From Gymnogyps californianus (Eukaryota > Chordata > Aves > Accipitriformes > Cathartidae), in contig NC_059486.1 of the NCBI RefSeq assembly GCF_018139145.2, positions 6,696,001 through 6,760,000 on the forward strand: a stretch of 64,000 nt of DNA, read 5' to 3'. The notes under the pieces are model-generated. The model worked only from the letters and a program-made list of their open reading frames with translations, searched no databases and was not told the origin of the DNA. A program made the position numbers and the translations under genes. Positions 25,756 to 38,144 of this stretch are shown here, in pieces (positions within the stretch are counted from its first letter, which is position 1; each line of letters starts with the position of its first letter).

Positions 25756-27002
25756 AAGGGCTTGCCTACCTCCCAGGTGAGTAAGCAGGATTTTTACTGA
25801 GTCGGTGTTTGATGCTGAGCCCAGGCAGTGCACCTAGTTCTGTGCAGTGCCACAAAGACTATTTTGGTTTGCCCCAAGGAACTTTCATTCTCAATTAGCT
25901 GCCCACTCACTGTTCTGCTTATTGCAGAGATCTCTGCCCGTTGAGCTTCTGGTGACAACACACTAAAGACAAGAGCACAGTTTTAAAGCTCTGATGCTTT
26001 GAGACTCTTCTTCCCATCTGTTCACTTTTGAGCAGAGGGACGGGTCCTTGCATGGACGCAAGGCTGCTAGATCCAGGCTTTGCCTGGGGAAGCTTGCTGT
26101 TCCCAGGAAGGGTTTAACTGGAGTCTCAGAAGTTGTGTACAGATTGAGCCAGGCTTCAGCTGAAAAGCTGGATGGATCATGCCATTGTCAAGCCTCCAGT
26201 GGAGCAGTTTGGCCACCTGCTACTCCCTTTGGATGGGAACAGGATGCTTACTGGAGGGCTTATCAGGAAGGGAATATACTTTCAGGTACCCCATGTGAAT
26301 GGGGTTCTGTGGAGGAGTTAACAGTGAATACCTTTTTCCTAATCAATTGCAGCTAGGATTTAGATTTTTTTTTTTTTTTTTTATATGCCTCACCCTCTTT
26401 CTTAGCACTTGGTTTGTCATAATTGCCAGAACATATCCTATCTTTAGTCTGCTGGGATGAATCCTGAGGACTGGACGTGGAGCAGTGGCAGGATATGGCC
26501 CTAAAGACCAGCAGCTTGCGCTTCCTGTAGGGAAGTGGCTGTCTATGGCAGCCCTGCTACAGGCAGCATACACCCTCCACTGCAGTGGAGCGAGCACAGT
26601 GGTGACCAGCAGGTCTAGGGAAAAAATCCTATTGTACCTTGGTTTTCAGTAAATATGCTATAAGCTACCTAGTGGTATTAGGTCTACTCATAGGAGTTTT
26701 CCCCTCAAAGCTGTGGCTGGATTTATGTTGATCACTTTAAAACAAATCTCGCAGATATATTTAGTAGAAGAACGTGTAAAACCCCAACCCCCCAATGGTA
26801 TTATGTAACCAATACAGTATTTAAGTGCCCCCTGTGTAAACTAACTGAAAAGCCTGCTATTTGCCTTCTTTGCCTCTTGTGTATTGGTCAACCGAAGCCG
26901 GGCGCTCTGTTTGCTGTTCTGATTACTATTTTAAAAGGAAAGATCCATAGGATCATGTTATCCAGAAAGTGAAAAAGACTTAAACCCCACTCACTGAGCT
27001 TA

Positions 27003-27035
27003 GAGAGGGCTCTGGGGCTGAGTGAGAGCCCTCTC
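27003..27035. repeat. perfect 11-bp inverted repeat (stem-loop)
   Basis: GAGAGGGCTCT (27003-27013) and AGAGCCCTCTC (27025-27035) are perfect reverse complements around an 11-base loop. The stem does not extend outward, so it is too short for a microRNA precursor. Confidence 0.9.
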
Positions 27036-28769
27036 GTGGGCTGCCCAGGGGTGTGGATTGCCAAGGGAACTTGTGCCATTTGAAAGCGCACGCACATCAA
27101 GGATACAGCCCTGCACAATGTACTTTGTCCCTTTATTTTGGCATGTGCGGTGCAGCCGTTCTCGGTGGCCTCTGCAACCTCAGCCATAGGGTTCAGCTGA
27201 GCTCAGCAAAGATGAAGATGTGTTAATATAGGGTCAAGGAGATGGTGGGAGCTAGCGGGCCAACTGGGAACACATTCCCGCTGCTATATCTAGAGCTGGT
27301 ATCAGGTGGAAATGAGAGGTGGATTTCCTCTTGCTTTGAACCAGGAGGAGTTTGTAGGCTTTTCCCCTAATTTACTGTTATTGATCTGCCATCAGCTCCT
27401 TGCCCAGTTAAATCCTTTATTCAAGGTGCTGGATCTTAGGAGCACAGTGGTTTCCCATTATTGTTATAATCTTTTGCCAAAGAGAGATTCCCCCTTCTCA
27501 GTAATGCACCAAAGTGGAAGTAATCGCTCTTTTTTTCTTCTTGCATTTGTCCTTTCCTGTTTCATTCACCGATTGAAAAATGGCTAAAGAGCAGCCCCCA
27601 TTTCACCTCCTCTTTTCCCTGATTGACTCAGCAGCTCCTGGGACAGAGAGAGGAAAGGGGCCTCGAGGTCACAACCTTCACAATCTTCAAAGCCCCTGCC
27701 GCTTCCAGCAGCTGTCACAGCTCTCACTGACCATATCCCCAGAAGGTCAGCAAAAAAATAAACACTGGGGCCCGACAGGTCCCCTTCTCATGCAAACTGG
27801 CCATTTCCCTCCCCAGCTCCCATTCCATGCATAGCTTACACATAGGAGACCCCCTTGGATTTGCACAGAGCTATGCAAGAGCAAAATGCCACAGAAAATA
27901 AAAGCAGAAGGGCTTCCTGGGCAGGCAGGGTGGGAAAAAGAAAAGCAGCTTCCTGAGCTCTCCATGCCCACCCACAGGCTGCTGCAGCCATTTTGTGTGC
28001 GCAAAGCTTGAAGGTGAAGCTGGGGAGGGGGCTGACTTTTCCCTGGGAGAAAGACTGCAGGGAAGGATTCAGCTTTTATATCTGCTTGTGCATGTGAGAG
28101 ACAGAAGAGAGAGAGAATCCAAAAGAAATAGGAAATGAAGCATAGACTGTAAAAGCCTTTTCATCAGGATTAGATTGCATCCCTCTCCTACAGCCAGCCT
28201 GCTTTCTGCACTCACCTTCCTCTGCAAAAAGTCATGATGAAGCAGAAACAGTGCCAGGGAGAAGCGCAGGTTCAAAAGGCCAGAGTGGAAAGGTCCTTTG
28301 CTAAAGGAAATACCCCTCCCCAGCCCTCTTTTATAGAAGTATCCATTTCACCATGGCCACTAACAATCAAAGGGCTATTTCCTGGCCTTCCCAGCACAGC
28401 TCCCAGATGCAGAGTGCTGTTCTCATCTCCATTATTGCAAACCCTTCTCCTCCCACCCCACACACTCGCTTCCCTACCCGTGCTCCCCCATCGCTGAACC
28501 CAGCACTAGGGCATGACTCGAGGCCGTTTTTCAGGCTCCACAGTGAAGGAAGACGCTTGTTTTCCTATTAGCTTTTTCAACCTCTCCCCACAAAGACCAA
28601 ACAGGCGATAAGCACACCGGATCACCAGACAAAAACCCATCGAGGGGATTTTTATCTGTGTGTGGCTGCTGGGGAGGCGGGAGGGGCTGGTGACCTGCAA
28701 GAAAACCCACCAGGAAGAAAAGGCAGTGACAGGGGACGTGGGAGTCACTTTATTTATTTGGTGTTGGCC

Positions 28770-29840
28770 GGGTACAGCAGAGGGGCGTCCTGCCCCATGC
28801 TCCGCGGCCAGCCGGGGGGAGCGCGGCCAGGGCCGGCGGAGCGGTGGTCGCCGCGGGCCCGGGGCAGGGCGGTGCGCGGAGCCGCTCACCTTGCCCTGCC
28901 CCTGCGCGCACACTCTCCGCCGCTGCGTGTTTAAACAAAGAAAGTTGCACAAGGAAAGCCCCCCTCCCCTCCGTTAAGGTGGCTCTCGGGGGGCGGCGGG
29001 ACGTCCCGTCCCCGCACGCTGTCACCGGCTCCTCCCCGGCTCTCGCCGCTCCCCGGCGCACTGACGCCCTTTCATTATTGCACTGCTCGCTGCGACCGTG
29101 ACAGTAGTGCAACAGGGAAAGAGGGGCAGCCCGCCCGGTGGTCCCAGCGCTGACCCAGCAGCCGTGGCCGCCCCTCGGCCTGCAGCCCGGCCGCCGGGCT
29201 GGAGGCACAGAGGGAGAGCCCGGGGGGGGTGGGGGGGGTGGGTTTCCTGGCTTTGTCCCCAAGCTGGCCGCCTCCCCCCGGAATGATGCTGGGGGGGGGG
29301 TAAACTGAGGGCAGCGGCAGGGTCAGCCGTACAACGGGGAGGCAGCAGGCACGGCCCCGTCGTAGAGCTCCGGGCCCTCTCCGGAACGGCCCCGGGCCGG
29401 CTCGGAGAGCCCGGCCGCCGCGGGGAGACGCGCCGCCCGGGGACCGGCTCGGAAAGCCCCGCGGCAGCGGCTGCTCCGCCGCGCCCAGATCCGGCCCCCA
29501 GTCCCCTCCCACCATCCCTTTCCCTGGGCCCCTGAGGTCCCGAAAGGGACCGCGGGGACCACCTGAAATGGAAGGCAGGGCCACCCACTCGGCCATCCCG
29601 GCTGCTGTCAGCCCCCAGCTGATCCCTCACAAAGCGGAGAGGAGATTTAACACCCCCATCCCTGCTCCGTTCCCACGTACCTCAGTGAACAGCTCTCGGG
29701 AAGGGCCGGAGGCAGTGCCCAGCCCCGCTGCGCCGCCCGACCCTGGAACAGCCCCCGGGCGGCAGGGCCCGGCCCGGCCCAGCCGCGGAGCCCGGCGCTG
29801 TAGCTGGCTCACCGTGCTCGCCAGGCAGCGGCATGAGCTT
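28770..29840. promoter_or_regulatory. CpG island containing miR-130b
   Basis: About 1.1 kb dense in CG dinucleotides and GC-rich, flanked on both sides by ordinary or AT-rich DNA. miR-130b lies inside. G-tract clusters occur at 29221-29242 and 29289-29300. The island could be an internal promoter for miR-130b or a regulatory CpG element. Reading frames through it are long only because the DNA is GC-rich. Confidence 0.6.
29050..29130 (-). ncRNA. mir-130b: microRNA precursor, miR-130b
   Basis: On the - strand the 3' arm at 29064-29085 reads CAGUGCAAUAAUGAAAGG and continues GCGU, the miR-130b-3p form I associate with birds. The 5' arm at about 29103-29123 reads CUCUUUCCCUGUUGCACUAC, as in miR-130b-5p. 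The arms pair through CUUUC/GAAAG and UGCACU/AGUGCA, with a GC-rich loop. It is the most downstream of the four microRNAs and the only one inside a CpG island. Confidence 0.95.
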
Positions 29841-30314
29841 TGTTTCGAGGAGGTTTGGGATTAGAGCCTCGGCCTCTTTGTGCTATGCTCTGCTTTGCAT
29901 CGCACTGGGTTTCGGGCTGGGATCAAGCACAGAAACAGCAAGTGTGGCTATGTATCTCCTCCCATCCCTTGGTGGGTGTTTACATCATTATGTAAAATAG
30001 GCACCCTTCAAACGTCTTGGGACTCATACTATTTTAAAATGGAGCCATGATGGGTTTCTCCGGTTTCAATCACTGTTTGTGCATTTTAAACACGAGGCCG
30101 TTTTGAATCCTGTGTGATAGCATCAAAAATATGCCCATTACTCACAACCTGAGTCACCACAATAGCACGATTATTTGTCACAAATAACATCTCTGCACAA
30201 TTACTTGCCTATCTAACAATGCTCGGCATTTCACAACTTTTGCCTTAACTCGATGGGCACATAGGATTATTTTTTCCTGCTGTGGCTTTCTTCTCTCCGT
30301 GAAGAATAACCCTC

Positions 30315-30395
30315 AAAAGAAAAGACCCTATAAGCAATATTGCACTACTACCCTGATCACAAAAGCAGAGGCAATATTGATAGGGTCTCATCCTT
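30315..30395 (-). ncRNA. mir-454: microRNA precursor, miR-454
   Basis: On the - strand the 5' arm at 30365-30386 reads ACCCUAUCAAUAUUGCCUCU and the 3' arm at 30325-30347 starts UAGUGCAAUAUUGCUUAUAG. These match miR-454-5p (one or two differences) and miR-454-3p as I know them from human. The flanking GACCCUAU and AUAGGGUC close the stem. Its seed, AGUGCAA, is identical to that of miR-130/301. In human, MIR454 lies beside MIR301A in SKA2 on chromosome 17, not beside SDF2L1; here it sits between miR-301 and miR-130b on the same strand. Confidence 0.94.
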
Positions 30396-33302
30396 AAGGT
30401 TAGGAAGCTGGATAATGTATCTTGCGGCAGGTGACTGGAGGGAGCTTCATTCCATGCCTGCAAATGGGGAAGGGGTAAAAAGTTAGAAAGCAGTGCACTG
30501 CCCTATGGATCACAGCACCGTGTGCTCCCAGAAGGGTGGGGATGCAGAAACAGAGTAAACCTCTGACCCCGCAGAATCTGTGCATGGGCGCTACCCCTTT
30601 CTCCCAGGACATATTTAACTCCAGTGTGGATTTTGTCCAGGTTTCTATACCTCCATCCCCAGTTCTCACATTCTTCTTCTGTGTAAATTTCTCTCCTTTG
30701 TTAATAACCTCTGTCAATTAGCTGCCTAGGTGTTAGAGGCTGAGAAGTGCTATTTATTTAATTAACTGATAGTTGTATTTTGAACCTCTTAGTAACAGGC
30801 ATCAAGCCCTCAGAGAACTTCCTTTCTAGGGCTGTCCTACTTGGAGAGCCCAGTGTTTTAAAATATCCCTCCCTTCATTGGAAATCACGGGATTAAGTAC
30901 ACACCAAAAATTAGAAAGCGAAACAGGATCTCCAGGGCTGGCTCTCCAGCACTGACTTCACATTAATGCGCACAGATTAAACAGTGTTTGGAGACGCACG
31001 CGTGTTTTGCCCTAGCTTGTTTTGTTTGGCTTTTTCTTCTCCTCTCCCCCCTCCCCAGCACCTTTTCTGTCCTAGGCTGGAAGGCACAATCTTCAGCTGG
31101 GGCTGGCTTAGTGTTGAACACACTAACAGCCACAGAAATGATTCCCAGGGAGGGGCTGAGACACCTCCAGCTTCAGGGCTGCCTTGCCAACTAGACTCTT
31201 CCTCTGCAATCTGGCTCCCAGTTAACCTGCCCCAGTGCATTGTCACGTAGGAATACTTGGGAGTCCAGAGGAAGAGGAAAGAAACTTCATTCCCAGGCCA
31301 TCCCAAACCAGGTCATGATTTTGACACTTTAGGCTTCTCTTTCCTCAGCCTGCTTTCCAGTGGATTAATTAGGAGTGTAATGGAGAGACAATCCCCTAAT
31401 TCATGGATTTCTGGCTCATTTATGCATGCCACATTGATCTGGTCTTTGCCATTAGAGATCCCTGGTGTTTGGCATGCTGGTGTGAGGCAGCCCTGCATCC
31501 CCTTTGACGTTGCCTGACTTGCCCAAAGCAGCCGAAAACCAAGGACATGCCAAAGAAAAGGGAACAGGGGAAGCTCCATTAATTGTTTGTTTTTTCTAAT
31601 GGACTGATAAACAAAAATTTCCAATCTGCCCCAACCCCTCCCTCTCCCCGTCCTTTGTGATGCTTGTTGGAAACAAATAGGGATCTTTTTTCCACATTAT
31701 TTATTTGTATTAACCTTTGCTCACACTAATTAAAAGGCCATGTTCACAGAGACTGCTGTAAGCAGCTCAGAATGAGTTTTATCAAACTTCTGTATTCTTG
31801 TTACCTTGGCAAAACCTCACGTTTAATCCTGCCACTGCTTCTCAATAATCCCTGCAACCTAGACATCCAGTTGGACTGAGAACACAAAAGACGCAACTGG
31901 GCTCAGCCTTACCTTTCCATCTATTCCAGTCCAGTCTCTATTTTGTTTATTGTTTACCATGTCTTTTCCACTCTTCAGCCTCGATGTTATCTCAAACAAG
32001 ACTTAACACTTAATACACACAATTTAACTTCTCCAGTGGCCCAAGAGACAAACCCACTGGCAAGTTTACAGTGGAAACATACAATCTGCACATCAAGTGA
32101 CATTACTAATGCATCAATAGTGCAGCGGGGAAGCATGATTTGACAATTTCTACACAACGTAAGAATTTCAGTAGTTGCAGAAGCTACAACTGGCAGGAGA
32201 GGGTAAGGGATGTAATGAGAAACATCAGCCACAAGTTAAGTTCCAAGCAAAGGCAATTAAGTTACTTTGTCTTTATGTTTCTGGATCTGTGCTGAGAGCC
32301 TAGATGTGTCTCAAAAATTTCCTTATCTCCAAGTGGTGTATTGGCACAGGACTCCCCACACTTTCCCTTTTTTTTTTTTTTTTTTTAACAAGACAAGAAA
32401 AATAAAGACTGAATCAATCTCCAATAACATTCCCCCAGTTTGCAAACAATATGCAAAGCCTGGGTCGCACTATGTCCTATAGCAGGGAGACTCTCTGGAA
32501 TGTATATGGGGGTTATTTTAAAATAAACGTTTAAACACGAGATTATGAAATGCATGCTATTTATACACCAGGAGGCTCAGCATCTCTAGATATGTTTAGA
32601 AACCTCTCTCGCCTTTAATCACAGTTATAGAAACTAAATGGAAATGTCACCCAGACTAGTATGGAAATAACATCTTATATGTTGCTCAATAATGGAAGCT
32701 TTTTTTTTTTTTTTGGCAGTGTGTGTGGGGAATCTTTTACTGTAGTGGAGTAATTGCTATATGTTTAAGCCCCCCTTTTCTGATGTTAGCAGACAAATAG
32801 ACTGAAGTGTCCTTATGATGAAGCTTTGGGATAAATAAAGTAGTGAGCTGACTCTGGAGCTCAGAGGCCTCTGCTCCTTGTAAGATCAGACCTTGTCTTC
32901 CCTGGTTTAGTTTAGGGAGCCATTTCCCCTTCCCTTTGTTGCTGTTTGTTTGTTTGTTTCTCTTGTGGTTAAAGATGCCACTTGGGGCAAGCGGGTTTTT
33001 TAAATTTTCATCTCAGTTGCAACCTCACAAAACATAGCAGGGCAACAAAGCTTCAGTCCAGCCTTGTTTCCCTGGTCACAGCTATTTCGCTAGCCTGAGG
33101 AAAGGAGACCATTTAAAAGCCATCTTGCAATTAAATACATTATATAGTCTACAATATATTTTCTGCAGCGGAATTGACACTATTACCCAAAGGTCAGAGC
33201 AAATGCTTTGGAAACAGCTGTAGGCTGAGAGTTGATTTAGAGTTTTCCATCCTATTTAATAATTTTATCATTGTTTTAAAACTGCAAGTGTTGCCTTTTT
33301 AA

Positions 33303-33345
33303 TTCTCTCTCTCTCTTTTTTTTTTTTTTTTTTTAAGAGAGAGAA
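33303..33345. repeat. CT/GA inverted repeat around a T tract
   Basis: TTCTCTCTC (33303-33311) and GAGAGAGAA (33337-33345) are reverse complements separated by a mostly T spacer. Likely simple-sequence drift. Confidence 0.7.
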
Positions 33346-35327
33346 AATTCTTAGCATTCCAGTCCTGGCTCCTTAAGTCTATCTAGCAAGTTTGTACAAA
33401 TCCGTCCAGAGAAAAAGGGGATTCTTGCTTCCATGCAAGAGTCAACTTGTCCAGGTGTGAGAGACTCCAGAGAGTAAGGGTTGATAATCCACTCTGAAAA
33501 CACCACCTTCCCAAGTGTGTTTCACCCACCGAGCTTGGGGATTCTGTCACCCACAGCCACTTATCAGTATGTTCCCCTTCTCCTGAAATCAGGAGGGATT
33601 ACACTCCAGAACGTCCTGCCATTTGATTCTTGCTTATAATATTTAGTTTGTGGGTTTCAATAACCCTTTTCTCAGCAGCAACACTTCCTCGGCTGGCAGA
33701 AGCCAGATCTGCGTCAGTGAGCTCCATTAAAAGGAATGACAGAGCTCCTTAAACAGCCTAGACTTTGTAACCCCACAATACGGCTTTTCTGCATGGTGTT
33801 TACCAGTGCTCTGCTGTCTGATGGGGAAAAAAAAAAAAACAAACTTGTGGTACTAAACGCAGGAGCAAAATAGGGCTAAATCCTATCACCTTGGAAGTGC
33901 CGATCCCACTTCTGGCCCTGCATGTACAGCAGGGCAAGTGAAAGGTCGTGTAGTTGCCTTGACTGGGGAAGGAGCACATGTGGGGCTGATCTCGGGGTCC
34001 CCAAATAATTCTTCCCCCACGGCAGGGGACAGACTCCCCTCATTACACACCCCAGCTACCCACAAACTGGCCGTCCCCTTGCCGGCAGGGGTAGGGGGTG
34101 TGATTTCTCCACGGGGCCCAAGTCTCTACGGCCAGGGACAGGGGCACCGCAAGAGGGGAAGCAGCACCTCCTGCCCCTGCCCGGCTGCCTCCCTTCCCCA
34201 AACCACCCAAGAGCGGCGAGAGCAGGAGCGACCTTAACACAGATCTAGCACTCAATGCAATGACTCAAAAAGTCCCCCTGAAAAAAAAAAAAATCCCTCT
34301 GAAAACTTAAACCATCTGATTTCACTTTCCGCTCCAATTGGTTGTGTAGCCAGGGCGCAGGTCTGGCCTCCTCCACCACACTAATACCCTATGTGTGCTG
34401 CCTCCACAGAGGAGGGGTTCTTTTAACAAGTTTATGCAACAACAGGATGGAGGCTCTGCCGGAGCCCTTCCCCCCGCAGCCCGACCTGATTCCCCGCATT
34501 CCTCCCGCGCCCTCCCCCTCCGACCCAACTGGAGACAAACTCTGGCATCTCCACACACATGCAAATGGTTTCCCTTGCACAAATACAGACTCCTGAAGGG
34601 GCCTTTGCTTCCGAATCCCCCATCTCTTTTTTCCTCTAGTGCTTTTTTTTTTTTTTTTTTTTGCGCTGTTACATTCCTCAGCCAGGCAGGGTTAAAAAAA
34701 AAAAAAGAGAGAGAGTGGAGAAGGGAGGGTTTGGAATGTGTAACCTCCATCCCAGGCCCAAATCTGCAGGCAACCCCATCCTCGCCCCCCGCATCCCTGA
34801 GGCCTGCCTTCGAGAGAGCTGGTGCTCGGTGAAGGGCCCTCCGTGGGCTCCATTGCCCCAACCGGAGCCAGGAGCCCTCAGGCGGTGTCCCCTCACCTTC
34901 TGCAAATGGGATATGGTCCTTGTCACTGCACAGGCCTTTCCCTGTATCACATGCCTCAAATCCCCCCACACCCAGGGGAGGTTTTCAAGTGTAGTGACCA
35001 TATTATTTTTAAAGACATAACTTTATACAGGAAAACAAGTATGCATCTATTCCCCCTGTGATTTCTCCACCTCCAAACAAGGCAGGCTCACATGTCTGAG
35101 AGGCCATCTTACAGCCCGGCATCAGCCCCACCAAGGCTTTCACTAGCACTTATTTCCACTCGCTGATGGGCTCCACGAGCATGCACACACAGAACAAAGC
35201 GCTGCCCCGCTCCAGGGCGACTTCCAGCTCCTCGCTGGTCCACCCTCCTTCCCGTCCTCCTTGGCCAGGGGCAGCGAAGGGCCCCTTGCGCTTCCACTCT
35301 GGTCACTCTTGTGCTCCTATTGATGGC

Positions 35328-35363
35328 GGGGGGGGGGGGGGGAAGGACCCCCCCCCCCCCCCC
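35328..35363. repeat. G15 / C16 inverted homopolymer
   Basis: Fifteen G (35328-35342), the spacer aagga, then sixteen C (35348-35363). The tracts are perfectly self-complementary, giving a possible hairpin or G-quadruplex/i-motif pair. Confidence 0.9.
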
Positions 35364-36879
35364 AGCAGAGCCCTTACAGATTTCACTCTCTCATGCTTTT
35401 TAATTAACCAAAAACGAGGAGGAGGAGGGGAAAGTGCCAAAGCTAAACAGGCCTCCCCGTCCCTTAACGCACACAAAAATGGCAACCGTGCTACAATGCA
35501 GAGAGATGGATGAAAAGAAAAGCTCTAGAGAAAGGGAGCCATGCCGGCTCAGGTTACTTCCACTGAGGCCTGGGAGCCGTACTGCATCCGCCACCAGCAC
35601 TGTGCCTCCAGTTCAGGCGCGGAGGCTTAGCCTTCTCCTCTGGGCGTGAAAAGGAGACAGGCTTCAGCTCCTCACCAGAAATAGAGGGACTGAAAAGGTG
35701 TCTTTTGTTTGCTCCCTCGTTCATTGAAGAACTGGAGTGCGTTATTCTGCTTCCCCTCATCCCTCTAAAATGGGACACGCACCCCCCTCAGGATGTGGTC
35801 CTCCATTTTCTGCCTCCCCATGGCTTGCTCACTAGCACACCCCGGCCTGGCTTGGGATGTGCAGTGAAATCTGAAAACGCTCCTTTACCTAGATTTGATT
35901 TCCAATATGACGGCTCTCCCCACCCCCACCCTTTGCTCCCAAGGTAACAGCTCAAGGCTTCAGGAAAAAAAGAGAGAGGAAGGTCCCATCCCCCAGCCCT
36001 CCAAACCCCTTTCTTAGCAGCTGCAAGTGAAAATACCACATCTGCCTCCAACTACACCGCGAGTGACAGTCACCAACATATTGTTATTTAAAGATCAATT
36101 CTGAATGCAATATTCCTGTTCCTAGGCCTACATCATTCCTGCCTCTCAGACTCGCTCCACGTTGCTATTGGGAAGTGCAGGGAAAGATTGTCTTTCAAAA
36201 CCTATTGATTATTATTTAGGTGCCTTCTACTCTTTTTTTTTTTTTTTAATGAAAATGAAGGTATCAATATTGCTTTAATCTTAACAGTAATTCCTCTAAA
36301 AATGAAATACAATGGAACTTGAAAAATACATCAATAGGAAGCAAAAATTAAATTGCCTGTGAATACATGTGTATATATTAAAGTAACTGAATTCTAAACA
36401 CAACAATAACATCCTTAGGTTCATAAAACTCTAATTTTTAAAGCAGTAGCAAGAAAATATTCAAACCTGGTCAGGATATTTTTAAAGGTAGTGATTGCTC
36501 TAAAGGAGGACAAGAGGGCTTTAAAATGTGAATAGGCCAGCTTTTTATTTTACAACTTGGACACACAAACCCAGCTAGTGGCAGAAAGGGCAATCCATTT
36601 TGTACACTGAAGCAGTCAAAACGGGGAACAAAACCCAAGGAATTTCCATACAGACCACTCAACCTAAACACAAAACAAACAAACAAACACGAGGGTAGGG
36701 ATTTTTTTAAGCAATTTCTACATGATCTTGACATTTTAACACTCGCTTGAGCCTTTGCGGTAGGGGGAAGAAATCAGAGTAGGGGGCTGGTTCCCTACTA
36801 AAATGCATTAAATAACTACAGAATCCCATAATGTCAGGGGCTGGGTGTGCAACAGTAACTGATCATAAAGGATGTATTA

Positions 36880-36970
36880 GGACTGGAACCAAATGCTTTG
36901 ACAATATTATTGCACTGCTTTATTTGTGCAGACAGTAGTGCAACATTGTCAGAGCCAGCGATACCAGCAG
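36880..36970 (-). ncRNA. mir-301: microRNA precursor, miR-301 (301b-like)
   Basis: On the - strand the 3' arm at 36895-36917 (or to 36893) reads CAGUGCAAUAAUAUUGUC and continues AAAGC, a miR-301-3p differing from both human 301a and 301b by one base (from memory). The 5' arm at 36934-36955 begins GCUCUGAC and ends UUGCACUACU, like the known miR-301-5p; it is nearer to 301b than to 301a. The arms pair along almost their full length around a loop of about 16 nt. Proximity to SDF2L1 and miR-130b supports orthology to mammalian MIR301B, although databases may name it 301a in some birds. Confidence 0.94.
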
Positions 36971-37146
36971 CCACTGTCACGTTCTGCACAGCTGTCCCTG
37001 CATCCTTTTGTAAGGGACTGTTACATTACAGTGTTAACCACAATAACGTTTTTATGTTTAGCTCCAATAAAACTCTGCATGACAAAGTTTATTTGCAATC
37101 ATAATTAGACAAGGTAAAAAAACAACAACAACAAAAAGTTAGTTAA

Positions 37147-37193
37147 AAAAATGACAGAAAGAGAGAAAAAAAAAAGAGAGAGAGAGAGAAAGA
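37147..37193 (+). repeat. polypurine (A/GA)n tract
   Basis: Runs of A and GA repeats with few pyrimidines, just on the 5' side of miR-301 in - strand transcription. Confidence 0.8.
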
Positions 37194-37511
37194 CTACTGT
37201 TAGTATGGCTTGTTAAACAAACCATTGAAGTCTTTTGCTACATGCCCAGTATATCTAGGCACGGTACGTTATAAAGGTTTTATACAATAAAGTATTTTGC
37301 TACAGTAATGGAGAATAAAAGAACAAGGGACATAATTCAGCATCCCCAAATGTATGTGTTTCCATAAAAACCAAATTGGTCAGTCAATGAATCTGAACTA
37401 CACAATTTAAATAAATCACAGAAAGTGCCAGCCCTTTCCTGTGCCTTCAGAAGTTTTCTTAATTGTGCTGTGTATTTTATGGTGGTTGACCAGTACTGAT
37501 GAAAAAGGCTG

Positions 37512-37512
<1 letters not shown>

Positions 37513-37540
<28 letters not shown>
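37513..37540. repeat. (TG)14 microsatellite
   Basis: Uninterrupted TG dinucleotides, 14 units, between miR-301 and the upstream miR-130 on the host strand. Confidence 0.95.
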
Positions 37541-37544
<4 letters not shown>

Positions 37545-38144
37545 GAATGGTATAAATACACAGTGCTTTGATTTGGTATGGAAAATGTTACAGAAATGAT
37601 GAGACTTGTGTACAAAAATACCTAGCGTCTGTGCTTCAATCTCACACGTATCTGTGTGTGTCACCACTCAAAAATCACAGTATAAACACCACAGATTCTT
37701 AGAAACAAATAAACAGCATTAAATCCCTATAGACATTGATAGGGACCACCTTAAACATACAGGGGAAAGTTTCTATACAGGGAAAAGCTATAAAGAAATC
37801 ATTATAAAATTTCAACGTAGATATTGTATGGAAGTGTGTAGAAATTAATAATTAATTACTCACAAGTTATTGGTAAACAAAGCAGGTGATGTGATGCTTT
37901 GAAAGCTCCCAGAAATGTTTGGAGCTTATGTTTTAAATAGGATGTGTTTAAATTATTCCAGCCCATTTCTATAGAAAGGCATATAAAAATGTATAACCCA
38001 GAATCTCTCTCCTTATTTAAAACCACTCCCACATGTATAAAACCTTATTTCACACACGTGCATAAATACACTGGAGGAGGCATCTATTTTAGGGTTGTTT
38101 GCCCACTCTGAAGAGGGTGGGCTGCTAAAGGGGGTCATGTTTCT

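Larger units (their letters stand above)
24900..28700. other. intergenic DNA with small regulatory-looking motifs
   Basis: No gene recognised. Visible items are a T19 run at 25260-25278, a 19-base tandem duplication at 25718-25755, an inverted repeat at 27003-27035 and TGACTCAGCA (a Maf/NF-E2-type half palindrome) at 27624-27633. Confidence 0.4.
29850..36850. other. spacer between the microRNAs, no further gene
   Basis: Apart from miR-454 I see no coding exon or other known RNA. It includes AT-rich, TAAT-rich blocks (for example 31360-31430), many T runs (32363-32386, 32700-32714, 33318-33334, 34643-34662) and a G/C inverted homopolymer at 35328-35363. Confidence 0.4.

Noticed and set aside
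29022..29630. Long - strand frames over miR-130b
   Set aside because: Overlapping open frames on several strands in a CpG island; no conserved protein features, and they overlap the microRNA hairpin.
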